This document shows, piece after piece, positions 14,102 through 24,600 of a DNA stretch of 64,000 nucleotides. The notes under the pieces are model-generated. The model did no database searches. It saw only the letters and a program-made list of their open reading frames with translations, and had not been told where the DNA came from. The stretch is taken from positions 17,354,698-17,418,697 of the forward strand of contig OZ037765.1 in the NCBI GenBank assembly GCA_964035545.1. Direction: 5' to 3'. Position numbers and translations under genes: made by a program. Source of the stretch: Bugula neritina (lineage: Eukaryota > Bryozoa > Gymnolaemata > Cheilostomatida > Bugulidae). Position 1 is the first letter of the stretch. Each line of letters opens with the position of its first letter.

Positions 14102-15340
14102 GTATTATATATATATATTATATTTTATATGTACTTGTTTTATTGAAATAAACATTTATCTATATTATACATTGAATAAACAATTGTTAATATAAATAAT
14201 GTGATATCATTTTAAAACATTTAGTATAGCAGCATTGATTCTGTGGTAAAGTTTTATGAATTGCGTACAACTTTGCATGATTGTTTCAATTATTTGTCTT
14301 GATTCTTCATTTTGTCATCGGCCCATAACTAATTTTTACATAATTATGTTAAATAATGTAACTAGGGTAACAAACAGTGTTGTGTAATTATAGTAGCCTA
14401 CACCAAAAGTGCATTTCAATTACTAAAGACTATTAGAAAAAAGAACCATTATAATGGGTCGCAGTAATATTAAATAAGATCATGTTATCTAAGCTTTAAT
14501 AACCACAATACTAAGTTTAGCTTACATATGACCCACAAGATTATTATGATGCTGAAGTTGCAGAAACTCAACCCAAAATAATAGTCATTATTGTTTTACT
14601 TTTGAAAAGACAATTCAAATAAATGTAAAAATATTATTGTTATAGTAATTTATAGACAATACATACATTCTTACATTTACAGTTTACTACTTCCCTTCCA
14701 CACATTGATGATCACAGTAATAAGAATAGATTTTATACATAAAAGTCATTGCAATGACAAGTATTTACAATACTTTGCATATTATGCCATAAAGTGGTGT
14801 TTAGCGAGTGTGTTCAGTCTTTTATACACATCATTAATTGCAAATTGCAGACTGGTTTCATACTTAACACATTATGTGTATGGTTCAGTACGTAATCATC
14901 ACAGTTAGAACTTTTGCACACCAAACTTATTACTTTAAGTTGTTTTTTTTGACTGACTTTCTATATTAAAACAGTTTATTTAGCATATGAATAAAATTAC
15001 ATATATGTACACATACACTATATATAATATATATAAGCGCTACTATTAAGATATAATTGTTATGGAGTGCAGTGCTATGCAATTTTTGGTAAGCATTTGT
15101 ATTCGAAGTACTCGAGCTGATCACATAGTGTCACACCTGACACATTATAAAGAACCTTAAACTAAAATTATAACTTTTCTATAGTTGTCAGTATTCTGCT
15201 TTTGCATGTTTTATTTCTGCAAACACATAGACTTACAATGAAACATTTAGAATGGAGCGGAAGATTCAAATGATTGGAGTTGTGTTGCCTTACAAGTAGG
15301 TCAATGAGTCCCCAAGCAGAGAGCAAAAACACTGCCTTCA
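13035..15340 (-). CDS. Unrecognised membrane protein, three 3' exons
   Basis: Three minus-strand exons join in phase: 15340-15294, 14012-13867, 13398-13035 (stop at 13035-13037). The first two encode a long hydrophobic stretch (AVFLLSAWGLIDLL, LIILLSLFSDIILAYII), one or two membrane helices. Next comes a polar segment with Cys and an NxT site (CGNTSM). The last exon is cytosolic-looking, with an acidic run (LEDIEEEDDEVV) and a basic tail (SIRRKIRNSS). Donors are GTAAGG and GTAAGT, acceptors TTTAAAG and GCTAG (both weak) and TTTTTAG. The start exon is not found. A separate minus-strand gene ends at 15623, so the start should lie in 15341-15622 unless the two are linked by alternative splicing. 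I do not recognise the family; the phase agreement is the main support. Confidence 0.45.
14040..14130. repeat. (AT)n microsatellite
   Basis: Nearly pure TA dinucleotide run broken by ATACT and TTTATAGTATT, in the intron upstream of the exon ending at 14012. Confidence 0.85.
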
Positions 15341-15622
15341 CTTTAAACTAAATCAACTGCATATTGTAAGTAATATAATAATTGTAATATGTTATATTGA
15401 TATAATACATATAAAGCAAAATTAAATAAAATAATTGAATTTCACACAATTTTACACAATTTATGAAATGTTAAGTTTATTTTGCTAGTTTGAAAAGCAA
15501 TAGCCATAAATGAATACCACTATTTACAAAGCAATATAAAAACTCTTTATAAGCATACTACAACCATGAGTATAACAGTTGAAAGTAGTTTTTCCTAGGA
15601 AGAAATACATGCTTCATACAAA

Positions 15623-18600
15623 TCACTTCAATTCAGTCTTCTTGAAATTTGACTACAATAAAAACAAAATTTGAATAATATTTTGTTAATTGTTATTATT
15701 ATTGGAAATATCTGTTGCAGGGAAATGATATTAAATGGAAATTTCATTTAAAAACCTACCTTATACCATTCTAAAGCACTAGAAAGAATTTCCAGTGCGT
15801 CATTTTTGTGATAAACACATTGGTTATCTAAAGATATAAAAAAATACATAGATTATCCAAACATGGCTTACATAATATACATTACTTAAAAATAGATGAT
15901 GTAATTGAGAAATAGTTAGTTGATACTTTTGATCTCATGGCATTACACAAGATCATGTTATTTTCTCTCACCTTTAATCTTCCACGGTGTGTCAAACTTT
16001 TGGCTCTTTGGCCACCAACAGGGCTTGTGTTTGTCAACACCCCATATAGATCTTGGGTTTTTTACATCTGAAAATAATTTAGCAAGAGAGTGGCACAGTT
16101 TTAAACGTTTTTGCTGAAAAAAGTACCCAACAACATATGAAATAGCTCCTGTAATTTATGAAAACATGAGACGGATTAGCTTGTTAGTGTTAGATGTTCA
16201 AATAATTACCCTATTTTATGTAACCAGCAATACCTGAATGTATAACAAGCTGGGAAATGAGCTTTTTCATATCCTGGCAAGAAAGTTTCTTGATATCAAT
16301 TTGGCTCAGAATTTGCCTAATATCTTTTTCTTCTTCTTTTTCTTCTTCTTGTTCTTCATCTTTTTCTTCATCTTCCTCAGAGTTGACAGCTTGAGAATCA
16401 AGCTATAGTTGACAAACAAATTTTAAAACAAATCAAAATGCATGCGCAGATAATGTAAAATGCTATAAACAGCCAGAATAAACAAATCACCCTTACCAAT
16501 TTGCATTGTAATGCGCGGTTGTATAGAAGGCTTTGCAGTTCATGACAAAACTCTGGACTCGACAGCATAGATTGATTGCCTGACAAACAAAAAATTATGT
16601 AATATTTATAGCAATTTTTTAATTCGAGGCAAAACAAGGTGCATAGAGCTCAATACATGAAATGACCAATAAATGACATGATATACATATACATTATTAT
16701 ATAATTATATATTATTATCATAAAATAACACTATAAAAATAAGAAAATCACAGCATTAGGAGTGCTAGTACTATCGTTAGTTGTAGCTGTTGAAAACCCA
16801 GGTTATTAGAGAAGTATGTGTAGATGTTGCAGTACACCCAGTGGTAAAGACATCAAAACTAGTCATTACTAGTAGCAACAACTACTATTATAATTTTTTA
16901 ATATTTTTACTATGGCAATATTTTTACCTGTGAGGACTACAACAATGAGAAACGGTATATGGAGCCTCACAATAAAACAGCTAAACCATACTACAGGGTA
17001 CATACCGTACTAATTCTTACTCATACAACATACTTCAAATTACTCACCAGAAAAAGTAACTGAGCCATCTTTACGCAGAACAGAATAAATGTGGTAGGTG
17101 GATTTAAGCTTCTTAGCTCTTTGATTAACCTTCAGCATGCAACTATACATAATATTACTCTTTAAATTTGAAACATCAAATGATAACCTAAAGCCTTTTC
17201 TGATAAATAATGATATACAAAAGACAGAGTGCAACCTACAGCACATGAACAGAAAAAAATTGTTGGTATATGAACACTTATGGCACTAAATCACCTAGCA
17301 ATTTCTTTTGAACATTTAAAACTTTCAACTAATTAATAGTAATTCTTATTTACAGTACGACACAGTCTTCTTTGCCGCTTATCTTCGGCTTCTTTTTCAA
17401 AATTCCTCTTCTTCTACAAAAGAGGATGTACATTTCTTGAATATAATGTTTACAATATTTTGAAAATTCAAAACAGCTATGTAAAAATAACACGGCTGAT
17501 AAAAAATGGAAACAATCAGAAATATATTCCATTACGTTAGCCACACACATTCGGTTGGTTGCTAGCAAGAACAAAAAGTAACATTCATCATCAAAAGTAC
17601 TTTTACCTGACAGCTAGTACCAATATGCTCTTTAACAACTGTAGCTCCACTATTAGTTTCTATTAGTTTCATTTCATCTACAAATAAGAAAACGATTTGG
17701 CTTTTTGTTATCAGTATTAAAGTTCCGCCCATGTTTTTCTAAATGCAAAACAGAAACTGGTAAAATTTGACAAAAATATGAATGTATATAAAACAATAAG
17801 CCAAAGCCAAGGATGAGAATTAAAAGTGGGAAAAAATGACCACAGTGATGATATATTAGCATTATATTGTTTAATAATGATGTACTTCGTCCCCTTGTAT
17901 ATGTATAAAACAAATGATTTGAACCATAAAATAATTTAAAATTTATAGACCTATATTAAGTTTTGCCAACCAAGCTTCTGATTTCAAACAATATAAGTAA
18001 TACTGTGGTGGTTCGTGGAACTACCAGCAGCACAACATGTAGGGTCGCGTAATTGACCCGGAACAATGGATAGCCAATTAGCGTAGTTGATAGTTAGCAG
18101 CAATTGTAGTTTCCCGCTGCTAACTCAGTCGAAGCTAGAGTGTGAAATAGATTAGATGTGTAACTTGTTAGAAATAATGTATCGTGTTTTTATGATGTAT
18201 AGTTGTGTATAAAATATACTCGTTCACTCGACTTAGCCTGGTGCAGTTCTATACTAGATAAATAGACTCTCTGGATAGCATATCAACCCTAATCTGAAAA
18301 TCATAACAGTGGTGGCAGCGGTGGGATAGTGCATCCAAGATGGAGACTGAAAATGCTGGAACTCAACCACCGGCAATCGAAGGTGAGCGTAGAGACAATG
18401 CTGTAGAGACAATACCTGTTAACCATGTAGTAGAAGAGCGAAGGGTTCCGCGAGAACTAGCTGAAGACCGCTACAGGTTAAAGGCGCCCACCTTCACGGG
18501 TGAAGAGGAGGTGGAACAATTTATCCAAGAGTTTAGCGACGTAATGGACGTCGCTCAGTGGCCCCCTAGGGTGGCCCTGTTGAAGCTTAGAATGGCATTG

Positions 18601-21600
18601 ATGGACAAAGCCAAGCCCTATGGGCTGGGCGTAGACATTGATAATATCTTTGCTTTTCTGCGGGCCCGCTTTGGCCTCTCGGCTACAGATGCCAGGGCCC
18701 GATTGCAGAGGTTGCGGCGTGATCCCCGCACCCCGCTGCGGGAGCATGCCGCCGCGGTCATGAAGCTGGCACAGATCGCGTACAGCGACTTGCCCCCAGT
18801 CAACCGCGAGAGGTACACCCTCGACGCTTTCATAGCATCTGTCGACGATCTGGGTCTCCACCACCAGTTTCTAGCTAGGGGAGTCACCACCGTTGAAGAT
18901 GCTCTGACTGAGGGGGAAGCTTACCTTCTAGCTAACCAAATGCACAAAAGTCGCGGAAGCTCCCGCCAAGTGGAGATAGACCGCGCAGACACGGCCGCGG
19001 GACAAGAGGAGGAAACCCCCGCCGCGGCTGCCGTGTCCCAGTTGGCGACGGCATCAAAAGTCACTCAACTGACGGACATGCTAGCCAAGCTGATAGCAAC
19101 ACTGACACCACAAAACCCAGTGAGTACCGCCCCTGAGCCCATGCGGCCATCGGCGCCGCCACAGGGAGAAACAGTCAGTTTTTGCTGGGAGTGCGGAAAT
19201 CAAGGACATTTCCGCCGATATTGTCCCTTCCTAAATCAGGGGTTAAACTACCGCGGCCCGCAGATGTTCCCACCTTCCGCAGGCCGACGAAACCTCTAGG
19301 GAAGAAGAAACGCAGGTCACCCAGACGGGTACCGCGTACTGGCAACCAACAGTGGCAACAGCCACGACGGACCAGCAAGGGGCTTCGCCCCGCGGCTGCC
19401 TTTTCTATGCCCCTTCACAACAGATTCACAGGGCTACAAGTCCAAGAATCTGGATGGGAGCACACAGAGGTAGCTGAGAATCTAGCCTCAGCACCCCCGA
19501 GGCCTACCTATCACCGTCCCAGGAGACCTCCTTCGCGACCCAAAGCGAGGGAGGTACTCCCTGCGAGAGTAAGGCCTGAAGGGAGAGTTCAGGTGCAGCC
19601 CCATGGGAACAGCTATTTCTTGCCCGGCAAACTGGAAGGCAAAGCTGTTACTTTTCTCATTGATTCGGGCTGTACCACAAACCTCTTAAGCCGCCAACTC
19701 TTCGACACCCTCAGTGCTAGGGTCAGGGGCGAGATGGAAGCATACGAAGGGGAATACGGCACCCTAGCTGACGGGTCGTGCCTTCCCTTCTATGGTATAA
19801 TTGAGCTGACGGGACGAGTCCGCGATCAAACGATCCAAGAGACGTTCATCGTCAGTCAGCTCAAGGAGGATGCTATCCTCGGGATGCCGTTCCTTAAACG
19901 GCACGGATGTCACATAGATTTTAGCAGATCTGCAATGATGATGTCCGGGCGGGAACTCGCCTGCGTCGACAAGTTCGGCTGCCCCTTAGTGGGAGGTGTG
20001 CAAGTGGTACGCAACCGTACCATACCAGGCCGCTCCCGGGCTACCATTCACTGCAGGGTGAATAGTAGCCGGATCTCTGGACTCGGGGTGGTTGAAGGCG
20101 CGCACGAAAAGATCCAACTTGCCAGCAGTCTGAATCAGCTGACTGAGCAAGGGGAGATCTTAGTGCAGTGCGTTAACCCCTTTACCGAGCCTATCAAGCT
20201 CCCGGCTGGGTCGATGCTGGGCCGTTTTCACTCTGTTCAGGAGGGAGACGTAGGCCCGTCGCTGGGTGATGCGACAGAGGCACTCCCTCGACACCCTATT
20301 CAGGGACGAGGGGCAGTCCCAACACATCTCCGGGAGTTATACGAAACAGCCAGTGGCGGCTGCGCGAGTAACAGAGAGCGCCAAGCTATGGCCAAGTTAC
20401 TACGCGACTACGGTGATGTGTTCAGCAGCGGAGAGCATGACGTGGGACTGACTGGAGTTGTCAGACACGAAATACCGCTGACTGCAGGGACAGTCCCTGT
20501 CCGGCAGCCCACGCGCAGGCTGGGGCCGGAGAAAGAGAAGGAGGTTAGCCGACAAGTACGGGATCTTCTGGACCGGGGACTGATAGAGCCCGCCCATAGT
20601 GCGTGGAGCTCGCCAGTCGTACTGGTCCGGAAGAAAGACGGCAGTTGGCGGTTCTGTGTGGACTACCGCAAACTCAATAGCGTAACCATACAGGACGCCT
20701 ACCCTCTACCTCGTATTGACGAGTCATTGGACGCCCTAGCCGGCAGCAAGTACTTCAGTACGTTAGACTTGCTAAGCGGCTATTGGCAGGTTCCTCTGAG
20801 TCCCGACGCCCAGGAGAAAGCGGCGTTTATCACACGGGACGGTTTGTGGAAGTGGAAGGTGCTGCCCTTCGGGTTAACCTCCGCCCCAGCCACCTTCCAG
20901 AGGCTGATGGAACAAGTCCTTAGCGGACTCCATTGGAAGACACTGCTGGTCTACCTCGATGATGTCATCGTAATCTCTCCAGACTTCGAGACACATGTCA
21001 GTCGTCTGCAGGAGGTTTTCGAGAGACTCCGAGGTGCCGGTCTTAAGCTCAAACCTTCCAAGTGCGCTCTATTGCAGTCGGAGGTCAAGTACCTGGGGCA
21101 CGTTGTCGGTCGAAACGGCGTGGCAACGGATCCCGAAAAGGTACGGGCAGTAGAAGACTGGGTCACCCCCCAAGACTTGACCGGACTCCGGGCTTTCTTG
21201 GGGCTGGTAGGGTATTACAGGCAATACATACCAGACTTTGCGGGCATAGCCCAGCCGTTAAACCGGCTCACCGCAAAGGGAGTGACGTGGCAGTGGACTC
21301 CAGTCGAACAAGAAGCGTTCGACCGCCTCAAGGGCTGCCTACTAACGGCACCCATCTTGGCCTACCCAGACCCCACTCTGGAGTACATCCTAGACAAGGA
21401 CGCCAGTGACCAGAATGTTGGCGCTGTGTTGTCACAAGTGCAGGAAGGCCGAGAGGTAGTAGTAGCCTACTACAGCAAGTCTCTCTCTCCCGCTGAACGA
21501 AATTACTGCACTACCCGCAAGGAGCTGCTGGCAGTAATCAAGTCAGTGAAGCACTTCAGACCATACCTATATGGCAGGAAGTTCCGGCTGCGTACGGATC

Positions 21601-24600
21601 ATGCCTCGCTGATCTGGTTGTGCAAGAGAGCAGAGCCCTCTAGTCAGGTCGCCCGGTGGCTCGAAATCCTAGCTGAATTCTCATACCGGATCGAACATCG
21701 ACCGGGCAAGAGACACAGCAATGCGGATGGGTTGAGTCGCCGACCTGACGGAGGTTGCAAACAGTGTCTCAACATCGAGAGGACGGATGGAGGTCCCCCA
21801 CGATGCGAGTTGGAGACGCTGGCTCATCACGGAGCATCATTTGACTGGGATCAAGGTCAACTCAGGCAGAGAGTTGATGAGTCCCCGGAGGATGTACAAA
21901 ACCTCCGCGCCAACCCTGTACTGGCCGGTAATGTTCGAGAGCTGAAGAAGCTCCAAGAAGAGCTGCCTGGAGTCGTGGCAGACATATACCGGGCCAAAAA
22001 GGAAGGGCGACGACCCAGCGAGGAACGCATACGACAGGGATGCGCCGAGCTCCGGCTATACTGTCAGCGTTGGGACTCGCTGCGGATCGAGCAGGATGGG
22101 TTGCTAACCATCTCTCTAGCTGCCAGCGGCAGACACCCGGAAAGGAAGAGGGTAGTCTGCCCCACAGCCATCCGCCGTGAGTTGATTTGGGATACTCACA
22201 AGCAGGCCCACGCAGGGGTCAAGCGAGTGATATCCAAATTACGACTCCGGTGGTATTGGCCGCAGATGGAGCGTGACGTCCGGCTCAGAGTCAAACAGTG
22301 TGAGATCTGCCAGGCCAGTAAGCATAGCCGCCCCCCTGGTGAAGCAGGACGGCGGAGGCTATATGCTGGTAGGCCCTGGCAAGTAGTCGCTGTAGACCTG
22401 GTCGGACCCATGCCCATGACCCCCAGAGGCAATAATTGGATCCTAGTACTAACCGACCACTTTACTAGGTGGGCGGATGCTCTGGCGATCCCAGATGCAT
22501 CAGCCCCAACAGTGGCCAGGGCACTAGACCAACATGTATTCTGTTATTTTGGGCTTCCCGAACAGATACACTCTGATCAAGGCGCTCAATTCCAGTCTCA
22601 ACTGATGAGCGACCTTTGCCACCTCTGGGGAGTAAATCAGAGCAGGACCACCCCCTACCACCCTCAAGGTAACGGGGTGGTAGAGCGCAACAACCGGATG
22701 CTAGGTGATGCACTCCGGAGTCTCCTCCTTGGACGAGGTCAAGAGGAATGGGATACGGTGTTGCCGCAAGTCATGCGTGCATACCGTAGCACCCCACACA
22801 CCAGTACTGGCGAGACCCCAAACCTCTTGATGCTCGGGAGGGAGACTCGTGTCCCTGACCATCTCACCTATCACGTTCCAGAGCAGGATAACTCAGTCCA
22901 TGAGTATGCCAGTGAACTAGTGGAACGGATGAAGGCCGCACACGAGATACTGCGTCAACAGCAGTGGAAGGTGCGGCACGAGGATTCCGATGAACCCCCT
23001 CTCTACCAAAGGGGAGATAAGGTGTGGATGGTCAATTACCGTAGGCGCCGCGGACAGGCTGATAAGCTGAAGCCTAAGTTCGTAGGCCCCTACGTGGTCA
23101 TCGAGGCTATGCCCAATCATACGTACAAGATCGAGCGCTCAGGACAGGTATCTATCCAGAATGAGTCTCGCTTGAAACCGTATTGGGCTAGCCCCGGCGG
23201 AGTGGGAGAAGCCCCCCCGTTGTTAGAGCCCAGAAGGCAGACAACAACGCGCGGGCGACGGCGGCATGGACCTGAATACGAAGTGGTCATACCGCGGGAA
23301 GAAAACTTGGTGAGAGAGGAGCGGCAGCTTCTACCAACAGAAGCGTATCCGCCACCGCCAAGTCTAATTCCATCACTTCCAGAAACCGAGCCGGTTCCGG
23401 AAGTGCAAACCCCCACGGAGGGAGGGGCTCCATCCGGAGAACAAGAAGAGGTGACTGCTGACGGTGAAGTAGAGACGCCATTAGAGGCCCCTACTAACGA
23501 ACCGGCAAACGTGTCACCCCCCCTAGAAAGGGGACAGCGTACGAGGCAACCCCCCGCATACTTAAAGGACTTCGTATGTGACTGCGTTAAAAGCGGCACA
23601 CATGAAAGTCTAGGGGAAAACCGTACGAGAAAAGAATCGAGCAAATGTGGGAGTTGTCAACACTACGGAAATATCAACTTTTGTATCGGCGGAAATAGAA
23701 ACAAAATTCATCCGCCGGGTGCACAAAGTCTTAATCACGCACCCCAACCACGTTGCTCGATCTTTTCATACGCTGATGCAGTCAAGAGTAGACGTGTTTC
23801 TAAGCAGTAGTTCAAACCATTTCACATATTCAGTATGTCTTACGACAACAGATCGTGGGGTGAGTTAACTATATCTTAATACGAAACTAGATTGCATCGC
23901 TCAGCTCTGACTCACTGAGTCAATCGAGCTGGAGATAGGTTAGTGAAATACCGTAGTAAGAACTCAGTTTGACTTAGAGATTTTTATAATCTCATTGCAA
24001 TACGGTTCTATCTGACTATTCACTATCGTTAATCTCTACGAGGTAACTGAATTAGGAGTTGCCAAGCTGTCCAAGCTGACAACACAGCAGTGTACTGTAC
24101 TAACACTGTTGAAACTTTTTCAGATTACACTCGACCCGCTACAACCAGGGTACGGGATAGAACACTTCCCGCTCCGTATCCGGAGGACTATGCTAGTGGT
24201 GACCGGCCTGAGCCACTACGCCGCCGTTGGCGGTGGGTGTCTCCACAAACCGAGGAAGAAATAGAAACAGCCTGGGGGTCCAGAGGACGGACGAGATGCC
24301 AGATATGTGGTGAAGATTGCGCCTCTCACCGCTCCCTTAAACTACACGTCAATGCTCATCTCCTACTGACCTTCTGCCCCTGCGGGTACAATGATGTGTA
24401 TCCCTACCCCGTCACCAGACACAGAGCGGCGGGCTGTTTCCCTGGAGAAAACTATGTGGTCGACGCTAAGCTGTACCCGGAGTTCCTCACACATATACGA
24501 CCTCTGGTAAAGAAGGCCATGCTATTAGCCGTTCTATCCTCGGGGTTCCAACGTGTGTTAGACAACGCCCGCCAACAATCCCCGTTGGTGTCTGACCGCC

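Larger units (their letters stand above)
18383..24123 (+). other. Predicted subgenomic intron of the Gypsy element
   Basis: Donor G|GTGAGC at 18383 and acceptor CTTTTTCAG ending at 24123 are both near-consensus. The exon before ends with one base of a codon, and the exon after supplies the two bases that complete an Asp codon in the third frame. Removing the intron deletes most of gag and all of pol, as env mRNAs of retroviruses do. Confidence 0.55.

Noticed and set aside
17350-17574. Reading exon 17413-17354 in the frame RRGILKKKPKISGKEDC
   Set aside because: That frame joins to an acceptor at 17142 but conflicts with the upstream exon, which has stops in the required phase; the chosen frame links back to an ATG.
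18478-18890. Minus-strand open frames of 90-128 codons opposite gag
   Set aside because: Antisense shadows of the GC-rich gag coding sequence; no start context or domain.
21062-21409. 115-codon frame within pol in another frame
   Set aside because: Overlaps the conserved reverse transcriptase/RNase H coding sequence; explained by GC content.
23117-23644. 175-codon minus-strand frame opposite the pol C-terminus
   Set aside because: Shadow of the Pro/Glu-rich pol tail; composition is low-complexity Ser/Gly with no homology that I can see.
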